From assembly GCF_040054535.1 (NCBI RefSeq), contig NC_090777.1, positions 14,951,001-15,015,000 on the forward strand: a DNA stretch of 64,000 bases. The letters run 5' to 3'. Below are positions 1 to 26,214 of the stretch, piece by piece. Source of the stretch: Antennarius striatus. Its lineage: Eukaryota; Chordata; Actinopteri; Lophiiformes; Antennariidae. Made by a program: the position numbers and the translations under genes. The notes below the pieces were generated by a model. The model saw only the letters and a program-made list of their open reading frames with translations, was not told the origin of the DNA and did no database searches. Position 1 is the first letter of the stretch; each line of letters begins with the position of its first letter.

Positions 1-436
1 CACACAGAGGTCACCGATTGCTGAGGATCCACCACTCTGAGGACAGACCAGACAGTGCCTAAGTCATTCAGCTCAAAAAAGTTAAAGTCAAGGTTACTCT
101 GGCAAAACCCCAAAACCACAGCAGAACCAAATGAGGCAGAACCAGCACTCCCCTAGTGGATGGTGAAACAGGACCACTGTACAGCTTGTGCTATCGCCAG
201 CCATGGAAGCAGACAGAGGTAGCCGATTGCCGATGATCCACCACACAAAGGCCTGTGAGAGAGAACAGCAGAAGAAGGAAGAGAAACAGAGATAGCAGAG
301 ATAGCAGGGGCGAGAGTGGTGCTAGAGGGACCAGAATAACAGAGAATTAATGGGAGGCAGGGGCCTAACTAAGAAATCCTATGACTCGTCGGCAGGACTA
401 GGCTAAACCTAAACATTGAGACCGCCATCCCCGATA
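1..436 (-). other. Probable LINE 3' flank or 3' UTR
   Basis: This stretch follows the stop of the minus-strand LINE reading frame and is probably its 3' untranslated end, continuing off the left edge. No host gene, RNA gene or clear poly-A/microsatellite tail is visible. The assignment rests on position only. Confidence 0.35.
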
Positions 437-2567
437 TTACTTATATGTTAGGTCGAACAGATATGTTTTGAGTCTAGATTTAAAGACATTTACAGATTCA
501 GACTGTCTAATATTTATAGGGAGGTTATTCCACAAGAAAGGGGCACGATAGGAGAAGGCCCTCTGGCCAGCTGACTTCTTTTTAAATCTAGGAACACACA
601 AGAGACCAGTATTCTGAGAGCGGAGAGCCCTAGTCGGCGTATAAGGTTTAACAAGATCAGACAGATAGGTTGGTGCAAGCCCATTAAGGCTTTTGTATGT
701 TAGTAAGAGTACCTTAAAATCGGATCTAACATGAATCGGGAGCCAGTGTAATGCAGCCAAAACTGGGGTGATATGGTCAAATTTCCTAGTTTTAGTTAAT
801 ATTCTTGCTGCTGTGTTCTGAACCATCTGAAGGCCCCTAGTTCTAGACTGAGGCAACCCTGATAACAGAACATTACAATAGTCAAGTCTAGAGGACACAA
901 AGGCATGAATCAAAATTTCTGCATCAGCCATGGCTAAAGAGGACCTAATTTTGGAAATATTACGTAGATGAAAGAAGGCGATCTTTGTCACCTCTTTAAT
1001 ATGCTTGTCAAAGGCAAGAGTCGAATCTAACGTTACTCCTAGGTTCTTGACTGTTGAACTATGGGTTATAAGACAGTTATCTACAGATATTGTTAGGTTT
1101 TGAAATTGGTTACTATGTCGTGCAGGGCCAATGATTAACATTTCAGTTTTGTCTGGGTTTAGGAGCAGGAAATTACTGGACATCCAACTATTCACAGCAG
1201 AAAGACAGGCCTCTAGTTTACTCAATTCAGATCGATCATCTGCTTTTATAGGCATATAAAGTTGTGTGTCATCCGCATAACAGTGGAAACCTATTCCAAA
1301 GCTGCGTATAATTTGACCAAGAGGTGCAACATACAGGGAGAATAGTAGAGGACCAAGGACAGACCCCTGAGGTACGCCATATTTGACGTCGGAGAAGGCA
1401 GAAGTTTTATTATTGTAGGAGACACATTGTGTCCTATCAGATAGATAAGATTTTAACCAAGCCAGAGCTAACTCACAGACACCAAACTGTCTCTCCAGTC
1501 GGTCAAGGAGTATACAGTGATCTATAGTATCAAATGCTGCACTAAGATCCAAAAGAAGGAGAACAGAAGTGGTATCAGAGTCCAGATTTAATAGGAGATC
1601 ATTCACAACTTTGGTAAGTGCTGTTTCAGTGGAATGGCGGGCCCGAAAAGCTGATTGGAATGGTTCGAAAAGACCGCTTAATGATAAATAATCTAAGAGC
1701 TGTTGAGATACTACCCTTTCTAGTATTTTAGATAAGAATGGAAGGTTAGAAACTGGTCTATAATTATTTAAAGACTCTTGGTCGAGATGTGGCTTTTTAA
1801 GCAGAGGTTTAACCACGGCCGCTTTAAAGCTAGTGGGAACAACACCAGTTGCAAGAGAAAGATTAACTACATTTAACATAGTAGGGCCCAGCAATGGCCA
1901 TAATTCTTTAACTAATTTAGCAGGGAGAGGGTCTAAGAGGCATGTAGTAGGTTTGGAGAATGAGACCAACTTCGTTAATTCTACCAGAGAGACATTCTCA
2001 AAGTGTGTTAAAGAGAAAAGTTGGGTTTTAACACCCAGAGAAGGAACCACATCAAATTTTGATCCAGGTGAAGCTGAAGAAGTTATTTCATGTCTAATGT
2101 TATCAATTTTACGGCAGAAAAAATCTTGGAAATCATCAGCCGCCAATAACAAGCTGCTTGCCGTTGACTGTTTCTGGGTCAATCTGGCTACAGTATTAAA
2201 CAGAAATCGAGGGTTGTGTTTATTTTTACTTATTAATCTGGAGAAATAGGCAGCTTTAGCGGTGGACAGAGCACATTTGTAATTTAAGACACATTCGTGC
2301 CAAGAGATGTAGCATGATTTAGATTTAGATTTACGCCACCTGCGCTCTAAACTCCTACAGGCTCGTCTGAGAGCGCGTGTCTCCTCGTTAAACCATGGTG
2401 TAGACCTGCGCACCCCTATGGTTTTAGTTTTTAGAGGTGCAACTGAGTCCAACAGACTAGAAAGAGCTGAGTTTAGATCACTAGTGTAATTTTCGATTGA
2501 TCCTGTTGCTACAGTAAAAGGAGTCAATACCTCAGGTAGAAGCTCACTAAGAAGCTCACTGCAGATT
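437..2567 (-). mobile_element. 5'-truncated LINE (L2/CR1-type), reverse transcriptase region
   Basis: One uninterrupted minus-strand frame of about 710 residues encodes a non-LTR reverse transcriptase. Visible motifs include NYRPVSNLPFLSKILE (RT fingers), LLLDLSAAFDTIDH (motif A), GVPQGSVLGPLLFSLY (motif B) and the catalytic CYADDTQLY box, followed by a thumb region and the typical carboxy end (HWLPIHVRSDFKVLLLTYK). The apurinic endonuclease domain expected at the amino end is missing, so the copy is 5'-truncated, as usual for LINEs. The first residues after the nominal start (MGRTCK) come from the neighbouring SINE-like repeat, so the real junction is near 2,567. The absence of stops over 2.1 kb suggests a fairly young copy. 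Assignment to L2/CR1 rather than another non-LTR clade is by resemblance. Confidence 0.85.
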
Positions 2568-2812
2568 TTGCATGTTCTCCCCATGCCTGTGCGCTGTCTT
2601 CGGGTCCTTCAGCTTCCTCCCACCTTCAAAAACATGCACTTCAGGTTAATTGGCCAGTCACAAATTGACCGTAGGTGTGAGTGTGTGCCTGTTTTTCTGT
2701 GTCTCTGTGTGGCTCTGCGGTGCACTGGCATTGTGCCCAGGGTTTCTGCCACCTCACGCCTTAAGCCAGCTGGGCTACACAGATGAAGCAGTCGTGACAA
2801 TGAATGAATGAA
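2568..2812 (+). repeat. SINE-like repeat with (TGAA)n tail
   Basis: This is a copy of a common teleost dispersed repeat. It contains the segments TGTTCTCCCCATGCC and CTTCCTCCCACC, an AATTGGCCAGTCACAAATTG block, and ends in TGAATGAATGAAT. The same family occurs at 6,215-6,476, 7,906-8,010, 10,139-10,336 and inside 27,722-27,992. The (TGAA)n end is typical of L2-type tails. Only the 3' half is present, and the LINE abuts it in the opposite orientation, so the LINE probably inserted into it. Confidence 0.6.
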
Positions 2813-4700
2813 TAAAATCAACCAAACAGCAACACGACGTCTGCTCATTTTACACGCTGCAGTGAGAGAGCGACGAGTTGGTCTCACATTATCACCATGC
2901 CTCCACAAAAGATGCAAAAGTTGGAGAAAAGCCAAGTGACAATGAGTGCTTTCTTGAATAAAATAACAATCAAAAGTTCATGAAAAGAAAAGGACAGATA
3001 TTACTGTGGACAGTATGGAAGAAGATGCAGAAGAAGCCGAGAGATAACCAGCAAAAATCCAAACATTTGTACTGCAATGGATGCAATTTTTTCCATTGGT
3101 GAGGCACGGCTAAATGTCAGCACACAAGACAAAATACAGCTTACACACTCCTGTGCACACTGCTTGGTGCAGTGTGCACAGGAGAATATATGAATTAAAG
3201 GCAAAGAAAACTATTGAGTGAAAAGCAAAAGGGAAAAAAAAACTGTATTACATCTTTGTTAAGGATGACTTTCAGGCTGTAACATTTTGATAAAAATAAT
3301 ATGTAATTTTACATTTTTTTTCTTTTTACTTAAACAGTTACGACATTGTTATCAATAAAATTGTTAACATTACCAGTTTGTTTGGTTTTTATATTGTACT
3401 ATTGGAAAAACTCAATCCTTGCGTACGGCTTGTACCATATATTCTGTTATTACTTTTGGGATGCATAAACGTCATGTTGGGATGCACAAATTTTTGTTCA
3501 AACACATTCCAGGGATGCACTACTTGATTGAGGTAAAAAGAACTCTGTAAAATATAGTTTTCTAATGTAATGTCGGCAAGGGTTGAACAGGTACAGCAGA
3601 ATGATGATAGTCAGCACAAGTCAAATTTGTGTTTCTGAGGATAAAACAAAACAAACCAGTTTATTACAGCAAAGGAACTGCTTCATTAACAGAATACACT
3701 CATTAAAGATATAGAATTTTGAATGCCATGGAGTGCATACTGTAAAATGAATAAGATATTTAGCCTTTGAAACTGGTATTGTGATCATGCATACATGTTT
3801 AATATGATCTCATGCGCAGCGAGGTGAAATGAAACCGGAGGAGGAGAGGTGACAACAACTTGCAGATCTTCAGCTATACATAGTTTGTTTGTGCTAAGTA
3901 TTTTGTGTGCATGTTGCCAAATGTCATGCATGCACAGGGGATGCTGGTTTTTGAATTGTATCAAAAAATCTGTTTGCATTGTTGGTGATGTAAATGACTC
4001 AAGCAAAATGTCTCAGAGTGCTCATGCTTGTAATTTCAGGATAGATGTGTTGACATGAGACCTGGATACAGTTCACCTCTAATGATGAGTGTGGAAATAT
4101 CAAGATAAACTGAGCAAAACATTTAAAGTCAATGATGAGGCTTATACAGTGATCATAGCTCTAGTCCCAAAAAGTAGTTTATCCTATAATTCCTATTATG
4201 CAAATATGCCATTGGCTTTGTCACACTTTAATCATTTCCTTTGGTAAACAGATTCTAATGACAAATTTCCTATAATTCACCTCTTAAGACTGTTTAAATT
4301 CTCCCACTTTCTTTTCGTCAAAGTTGGGTGAAGGAAATTTTCATGTAAATAACAGGGTACTAAATTTTTACATAACAAAGTATTAAAGCAACAGGATGCT
4401 GACATAATCTACCAAACCACAACAGCAAACAACACATTCAGCAGCAAGGTCAAGAGTTATCAGCTCTGCATCAGGGTGAGGGGTTTGCAGCTGTTTAGTC
4501 CTTCTGCTGGTGTAAGATGATCTCTAGATAAAAGCGTCATGCTAACAGCTTGAACAGCAAGCAGGAGCCAAGAAAAGTCTCACCCCATATTATCCTGCAT
4601 GGCATTGGTGGCACTGATACAAGAGTAGCAGTGTGGGAATCGGAAGGTAGATGAATACATCAAGAGGGAGATGGAGAGGAGCCAAATGGATGGAGGAGAG

Positions 4701-4817
<117 letters not shown>

Positions 4818-6214
4818 AACGAGTGGAAGAAAGGGTGGGGGGGGGTAGTTCAAATTGCAAAAAAGCCATGCTCCTATGATATGTTGGTACTGTGGTATTA
4901 AAATACCTCAACAATTATTACAAAGCAAGCATGTTTATGACCTCTTTAGCTATTTGAGCTGTTTAGTATGCTGCAGTATTTGTTAAACAATTGAAAAGAT
5001 TAAACATGCTGTGAATGATTCTGTACACATGTCCAGTTTGCTTACTTATGTCCACTGGATGCCGTGAAAACATTTTATCTGGATCCAAATACCTAATTAT
5101 ATGTATCTGGATAAATCAACTTGTGTAACTAGCTGACAAAATGGGATTAAGTAAATTGAATGAACCATTATTCTTTTTCACTTCAAAACACACACAACAC
5201 ACACACATCAACACAAAATTAACACACACTTCAACAGGACTGAGAAACAAACAAAACCCAGACACCAAAGTTTTAATATCCTCATAACTTGGATACATTC
5301 CATCTCCATTCCACTCTCTAGATAATAGCTCCCCTGTTAGAGATGACTGACCCAAAGGCAGATATAGACAACAAGATAGTTGAAACAAGAGAGAGGCAGA
5401 ATACCAGTGAAGGAATGGATCAGTGAAAAGGAAGAAAAGAAAGAAGTGAACAGTCAGAGCACACATAGCTCTGGACTAAAGGAACATCCTGTCCTTTCCT
5501 GAGCGGGGCCCTTGTTGTTCAAACAACATTTAAAACAGACGGTGAATCCAAAAGGAGATGGTAGCAATGCTGCCCCCCCACCCCACCCCTTAAGGCCTGT
5601 TTTCACAAGCTTGCGAATGAACAACGTACACACACAAATTCTATTTCATAGTAAGATGGGGCGTGGAGGGAGGAGAATGACAAAAACAACAATAGGGCAG
5701 GGAGAATGTTCAGACGAGGGCAAAGGGAAAATGTAAAGAGAAATGAGAAGTTACAGGTACATTTACTGAACTATATAAAGGCAGACCGTTGAAGAATCTT
5801 ATTGTATACTTGTTGCCACACATACTGTGACTGTGGTTGAACTTTGGCTATATGGTTAGAATGAGAATAGGAGAAACAGGAATTGAAAAATGTACAGGAA
5901 CAAAATAATTCTTTTCTTTTTATCAATATTTTCTATTCTTATTCCAACATGCTATTAAATTGTTATTTTTATTGTTCAAATGAAAATGAATCAATAATAG
6001 GCACAGTTGGAACTAACTCTCTTGTGTGCTAAACGGTACAGAAGATCAAAATCTTATATTATATCCCAATGCTTGACCATTAAGGATGAAAAATAGATCT
6101 AATTAGGCTTATATATTTTTAACTTGCATTCAGATTTATTGAGCATAGTATCCTGTATATCAGGAAGCTAAATCTAGGCTACTTGTGCTATGTTAGGGAA
6201 ATAATTCTCATCTT

Positions 6215-6476
6215 ATCCTTTGCAGGGTCATAGAGGCTGGAGTCGATCCCGGGTGACATTTAGCTAGAGACAAGTACACACTGGACAGGTCACATGAAGA
6301 CAAACATCCATGCTCATACACCTACCGGCATTTATAGAGTCATATACTGACCTATAAAGTATATTTGTGGACACTTGGGCCCCTGGAGAGAACCCATATA
6401 GACACAATGTTAATATGCAAACTCCACACAGAGCCCCCTGGCGGTGAGGTGGCAGTGATCACCACTGTACCGCCCA
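6215..6476 (-). repeat. Decayed SINE-like repeat
   Basis: An inverted, diverged copy of the family seen at 2,568 and 10,139. It contains the complements of the shared blocks (GAGAGAACCCATATAGACAC, GCAAACTCCACACAGA) and ends in the complement of the head, CACCACTGTACCGCC. Confidence 0.6.
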
Positions 6477-7276
6477 AAAACTGTCCCAGTGATAGTGAAA
6501 AGGTTTAATCTTCTTCAGGTCAAAGTGTCCCCAGGCAAATTACTTGTCCTTAAAATGTTGTCTACATGAATTAACAGCTTTAAATGTTGAGGGGTTTATA
6601 TGTCCCTCTTGCTGGGGGGAGATGTGTTTGACCAGAGCAATAACCCCCTGCAGGGTCTCCCAAAGCAAATTGATTCTGGGCAATTCAAAGAACCAGTGTT
6701 TTCTATATAGTTGTATTTTTGTTTCGGGCACTACATTTATCATCAGTCATCTGTGCAATTTAATATGAAATAAAAATAGAAATGTTCAGCCAAACTGAAC
6801 AAACTGTTTGTTTGAATGTTTTTACAGTGAGAATTGGTGTGAAACACACTCCATGTGGCACCAGAGTTTGTTTAACTCAGTTTTCCCATCATTGTTAAAT
6901 ATTTCAGTTGTACAGGAGATCATGACCACAGAAGACAGACGACATCTCAAAGCCCTCACCATCTTTTAAGTCCAGACAAAGCAGTTCCACCAAGTCAAGC
7001 CAGCGGGGATCAACAGGCAGTTTGGTGCTGCGTCGGCAGTAATGTCACCAATCTGAGCTTCACTCTTCACATTTATTGTCATGAGTTCTGGAGATGGATA
7101 TAGGAGTTTGGTCATCTGCGGTGGGCTTGGAGTAGAGCTGGGGCTCCTTGACAAGAGGCCAACTGCAGTGGGTCAGACATTTGTTTAATAAGAGTCTCAT
7201 TTTGGGATGTCCTTCGGGAGGAGTCACCAGGGTAGACTAAGGACACTCATGTGAAAGTCAAAGTTTAAGCGGAGTT

Positions 7277-7555
7277 TCTTTGTTTTGTTTTGTTTTGTTT
7301 TGTTTTATTTTTATGAGGAATCAATTTTTCCTGAAATATCCCTATCCTGTTGTCATCCTCAAGGTGGACTGGATTTGAAGATGGTAGGATTGGCAGCATT
7401 CCAGAAATAATCTTACAAGTCTCTTTTTTAAAATCTACATTGTTCTTGGAATAGCATCCTTTTGGATTGGGAATTTTACAGAAGTGTTGTTTGTAGCTGA
7501 GCACCAAGGAGAGATAAAGGAAGTGCACCAGCTCCACGTCTCATCTAAAAGATGG

Positions 7556-7591
<36 letters not shown>

Positions 7592-7598
7592 ATGGATA
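7277..7598. repeat. Two simple repeats, (TTTTG)n and (GGAT)n
   Basis: A run of TTTTG units lies at about 7,277-7,306 and a run of GGAT units with one GGAC variant at 7,552-7,598. The sequence between them is unremarkable. Confidence 0.85.
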
Positions 7599-7905
7599 GA
7601 TGATCATATGTCAACAGGAGGAGATGTCAGCTCTCTGCTGTCAGCTGAAGGTGATATGTACGACTTGTCCTTGTTGCCCAGGCCACAGCATAGAGACATC
7701 ACTCTGTATTTATCTGCTCAGACACGTCATGTCTCTGGTGTTCTGTGACAAGGCTGAGGCCCTGCTGTTCCTTTAGTGGAGCAGTAAAGCTACTGTCGAT
7801 AGAACATGAGTCAGGAATGGGTAGACAAGTAGAAAATGGCATGAAAGTCAGATTACACAAAAATAAATCCCTCTCAGCAACATTGTTTTAGACGATCAGA
7901 CCAGT

Positions 7906-8010
7906 TTGAATGTTCATCCCTGTGTGGGTTCTCTCCAGGCTCTCCGGCTTCCTCCCACCTCCAAAAACATGCAGCTTTGGTAAACTGATCACACCAAATT
8001 AACCTTGTTA
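7906..8010 (+). repeat. Partial SINE-like repeat
   Basis: It carries only the middle block of the repeat family (GTGGGTTCTCTCCAGGCTCT, then CTTCCTCCCACC and AAAAACATGCAG). The head and the (TGAA)n tail are absent. Confidence 0.55.
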
Positions 8011-10080
8011 CCAGGGTAAGCATTGATAGTGGGAACAGACTACGATTTGCTGACTCATATTTACCCATTCACAGAACTTGCAGTCATTTGCAGCTAGGAC
8101 CTAAAACTCATGGTACAAGTGAAATAAGCATTTCTCTTCTGTCATTTTACCTCATGTTTCTATATGTTGAAATGTTTTTGTGAGTTTCCCATAAACATTT
8201 TATATACTGTATATTTAATGATTTATATAGAGGATGAAACATCATGATTGATGACTTGGATTTGTCTCAGGCAGACATAAAGGTGGGAATTTGATAATGT
8301 GGCCCTACTGAATTTCTACTGACCAAACTGGGTCTTGGAGTAAGACACCAGGACAAGTTAACTGCAATCATATCCAGGAAATGAAAAAATATACATAGGT
8401 AGAAGAAGTGGAGACACATCATTCATTTTTGTTTACCCATGTTCGACAAAGAAAACACAAGATGGGTACCAATCTTTGTTTTTAAAAAAAGGACATCTTA
8501 TGTAGAATTATTATTAATACAAAGGGAATATGTGTTTGATTCAAAGTATACTGAATCTTTTTCTTTAAAAAAACCCACATAGTTCGACTACATAATAGTT
8601 CAATATGAATTCCGATTGCATAAAAAATTAGAATTAGCATCTTCTGAATTGAGTAGGAGAGAAATTAAAAATTCCAGACTTCATAACTGTCCAAGAAACA
8701 TTTGAATCCATCACCAGGCCAACATGCAATCTGATAGGAAGATTTCCCACCATTTTTGCTGAGTAAGATCATTCTGCCAAAGGAATGAAGTCTTGACTCA
8801 CTAATGTCTACTGAACCTAAAGTGGATGTCCTCTGTAGCACTGTGCCGTCTGTCTTGGTAGGCTGAGTGGGAAGCACCAGAGCAAACTGACTCCAAAGGC
8901 CTCTTTGTGTGCGAGCGTCAGAAAGCACACTTGCTCTGGTGCCTTCTTTTGTCTGCCTGCCACCTACGTATGCCCAGCATGAGCGTGAGTCCTTCTCTGT
9001 CTTCAACTTCCAACAATGCTCCATCTCTATGGCCCAGCCCACACATTAGAGCAGCACAATGGGGCACATTAACCTCTTTTCTTCATGGCGCTTCCTCATC
9101 AGCACAGCATTTCTCTCTTTATCTCCATCATTTTCTCCCGGCATCTCTCCGACTGGTGACCTCATCCAACACCCACATTATAGTGACTTCATCTAGCCAC
9201 AGCTGCATTCAAGGCCACAAAGAAAAGTGTTGGTGGAGGAGACCATTAATACCGCCACTGTGTCTGGGACAGTAGGGTGAGACCTCTGAGTGGGAACGTC
9301 TGGAAGATATCAACCACCTCAATGTGTCATCTCACAAACTTTAATCTTTCAAAATCTGTATCTGTGAATTTGTCACTGACATCAGCTGAAGGATTTCCCT
9401 CTTGTGTTGTCTGGGAAATGATTACAATAGGATTCTTCAAGGCCACAATCAAGCCTAAACAAGGCCTACGTCTACATTTTCCTTTCCAGTTGCTGTTAGG
9501 TTACTGTTGTAGCCTTTTCCTATGTCTCAGATGACTCGCTCTAACAAGCAGAAGAGGGTTTGTTTCACCATAAAGCTTTGGAGTTGAGTTAGGGTTCACA
9601 TAAAGGGCTGTATGGCTGAGAATTAAAATGTTAGATAAAGAGGTTTTGTGTAGTCGGTGTGGTTTTCCACTCTGTGGCCAGTCTGCTCAGTTAAAAACCT
9701 TCAGGTGTCACATTTTCATGTGGTCACTGAATGTATGAAATGGATACCGTACATATTCTATGTTTGGATGACCTGATGCATCCATGTACAGCATTTTTAA
9801 GGAGATGCAAAGAAGCTTTATGACTGTAAAAGCTGGAATCATAAATTTCTTTAACAGAACCAACTTGCAAGAAAAGAAAACTAACAGGGACCGCCATCTG
9901 CTGGACATTATGGAGACTATACTAGATTGATATTACAATGACAAAAAATACTGTGTATAATAGGACTACTGATGACATGACATTGATAGTGATATTGACA
10001 GTAACTGGGGCTTTTCTTTGTAACACGAAGAAATTAAACATTATCAAACATACAGAACACACCAGCACAAGTTGGCAAGA

Positions 10081-10086
10081 TTTATT
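10081..10086 (-). promoter_or_regulatory. Candidate apeh polyadenylation signal
   Basis: An AATAAA on the minus strand lies about 430 bases past the apeh stop. If used, the 3' UTR would contain the long CA tract and the SINE-like repeat. Other signals cannot be excluded. Confidence 0.35.
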
Positions 10087-10138
10087 TCAAAATATTTTAA
10101 TAGAGAATTGCTTTTCCAAAATTATAGATATTGTAAAA

Positions 10139-10336
10139 GGAGGCACAATGGTGCAGTGGGTAGCGCTGTCGCCTCATAGCTACAAGCTTCAGTGTGTGTG
10201 AGTGGTTGTTTGTCTTTCATGTGGCCCCGTGATGCACTGGCAGAGTGTCCAGAGTGTCCCCCGCCTCTCTTCGTAAATCAGCTGGGAAAGCTTCATACAA
10301 CACCCGTGACCCGCAAAGCAGTAGAAGATGAATGAT
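10139..10336 (+). repeat. SINE-like repeat, internally deleted
   Basis: The head GGCACAATGGTGCAGTGGGT AGCGCTGTCGCC is intact and the tail ends near GAATGA, but the middle of the family consensus is missing. It is the best copy of the family head in the window. Confidence 0.65.
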
Positions 10337-10380
10337 TATATATATTGTAAAATAAAATAGAATTACTTAAATGTTTAATT

Positions 10381-23944
<13,564 letters not shown>

Positions 23945-24240
23945 TTAAATCCGCTATCTGTCACAGAGGCGTTATAACAACTGTCATGAAACAAACTTGC
24001 GTTTTTTTGTGACCGTGATACAATTTCCGATTTGCGGATGTTTCTGTTCGGCCGCTCTGCTCGGTGACTCCTCCCCTGTAGTTCTTTAGTGACTTGAACG
24101 TCCCCTCTGGACTTCACCCAGCATCCAACCACGATGACTCCAGCCCCACGCGGCCGCCATGTTGGCGTCATGAACGGACGGTACCACTGCGGCTCGTTTA
24201 CAGGGGTGTACTGCACGACAGGTCCGCAAGGTGGCAGCAC
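23945..24240 (-). promoter_or_regulatory. apeh promoter region
   Basis: The sequence immediately upstream of the apeh start is locally GC-rich with several CpGs (CACGCGGCCGCCATGTTGGC around 24,150), unlike the AT-rich flanks. No TATA box stands out, in keeping with a housekeeping CpG promoter. Boundaries are approximate. Confidence 0.4.
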
Positions 24241-24574
24241 ACAATTGCTACATATGAAACGTTATAACCGCTATTACTAGCTCCATTTCCTCAAGTATTG
24301 AATATTATACGTTCATAATGCCGATATTACCACTTTACGAATGTATGAGGGAGCTTTACATATAATTTAATAACATATAAATGCATAATTACCAATATTA
24401 TGAAATTGTCTACAATGAGAAATGAGACCCTTCACCTGCCTGAGACAATTTAAAGAGACATTTCATCAAAACTTTACATTTTTATATGGTTTAAGTTACT
24501 CTTATATGTTTCCATTGATGTTTAATACTGTATACTTGCCCATAATTTTCAGAGAATTTTAAAACTGGCAGTGT

Positions 24575-24815
24575 CTGCACCTTTAGGAGCAAACTTCTTT
24601 TCGGTTTTTCCCTTCAAATTTGACCTTGACCTAGTTTTCTCAAGGTCAAGGTTATCATCTCATTTTCATCCCCTTTGCCGCCTGAGTAATGTACTTTTTC
24701 TTTCATCTTTCTATCTGCAACGGTATTTAGATATTTGGTGTACTAACGAACGGACGGACAGACGAACACATGAACACTGACACGGACATCACCGCTTTGA
24801 AGCGGGATGTAATTA
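24575..24815 (+). repeat. Unclassified dispersed repeat, copy 2
   Basis: The second direct copy of the repeat at 13,585, between apeh and ifrd2. It ends with the shared GCTTTGAAGCGGGATGTAA. The rest of 24,245-24,900 holds nothing recognisable. Confidence 0.7.
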
Positions 24816-24907
24816 TGTGATGTATATGAACTAAATCTAGTCTTTCAAGTACAGGAATTACAACTTTGGAAAGAAACAAATGAATACAACAGAATGGTCA
24901 AATTACC

Positions 24908-24913
24908 TTTATT
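24908..24913 (-). promoter_or_regulatory. Candidate ifrd2 polyadenylation signal
   Basis: A minus-strand AATAAA lies 1.3 kb past the ifrd2 stop. The AT-rich sequence between (24,914-26,214) carries no other gene and would be the 3' UTR. Confidence 0.35.
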
Positions 24914-26214
24914 TCATTTTCTATGCAGACCAGACAGTCCATGAGGCCGTCATCACATCCTCATGAAGAACCAATGACAGACAGCGTTAAATGTACTTTT
25001 CACATTTCAGTTCAATCAAAAACACTGCTCCTATATGAAGCATAGCAAATTTCAGACGCTGAACTGATCCGTACACCAAACTTCTGATCATCAGCTCTGG
25101 TTAGTGGCTTTCATATACTGTATTAACTGGTCACCAGTGGGAAATTCATTCCATTTCATATTATTCAAGTATACATCTTATAGTAAATCCCTATAAAGTA
25201 TCTATAACACAGACATAGATTATATTATCCATGAATCTGCATTAAAGATATAGTTGAAAAACAAATTAATGTTTTTTTTATTTGTAAACAGTTCTTTGCA
25301 TTTTTAAATTTCTTGAAAATCACACAGTACTGCTATTTTAATAAATTACCAAGTAAAATACAATTATCCACTGTAAATACTTAAAACAAATTTTCTCTCA
25401 AAATATATGATTATAGAGGTGACATTTCCTTTTCATTTCATATTTTCTTTAGGCATCTTTAAGTTTTCATTCAAAGATGTTAAAAATAATTCAAATAAAA
25501 CACACGCGCGCAAAAAACCACACACATTATCTTTAGGTTGCATTGCTCATACAGTCAGTTGTTGGTTTGGCAGCTGAACGAACCACTCTGGGTATGGAAT
25601 CAGAGGAATAATAAGGAACTACAAGCTCAGAAATGACTTTAATCCAAAGTATTCCCATGCCTCATTTGTTTTGTTACAGGGCTGGATGTTTGAACACCAG
25701 AGATTGGCCAGGACTAGGTTATGTCCTGTAAAACGTTATGTGGAAACTAAGTCTGGATTTAGCAGTAAAAGACATGACTGTCAAGTCTTGAAGCAGCAGA
25801 GTATCACCAACAATACCCATCAGCACCAAAGGAGGTTCCAGTGAGTGTAACATCGAAGGCCTCTACAGCCATAAAGCTTTAAAAAGTTTGAGTCCTGTAA
25901 TCAAATGTCATACTTCCTCTGTATTCATACAGATTAAATAAAAGAATATCTGAGGATCACGTTTCCTGATACCTGAATATTTGTTGTGTAATACAGTAGT
26001 TCTAGTCCTGCATAAAAAGAGGTGTGTATTGTTTTAAAGTTGGCGTCAGTTATTCCTGCACCAGATTGCCTTTGTCTGTGTGGAACTAGGAATAACTTCT
26101 TTGCAGATGAAGAGCACAAGTGAAAAAAGCCCTGTTAAGAGTTTGTTGTGTCTGTCTGTGAAGGCATTGCTCTGTAACGATCTCAATACAAAATAATCCA
26201 TTCACTTCCTTTCC

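Noticed and set aside
1833-2249. A 138-residue plus-strand frame
   Set aside because: It is antisense to the LINE reverse transcriptase.
8665-9275. Opposed frames of 125 and 122 residues
   Set aside because: No recognisable domain, no splice-consistent partners, and composition like the flanks.
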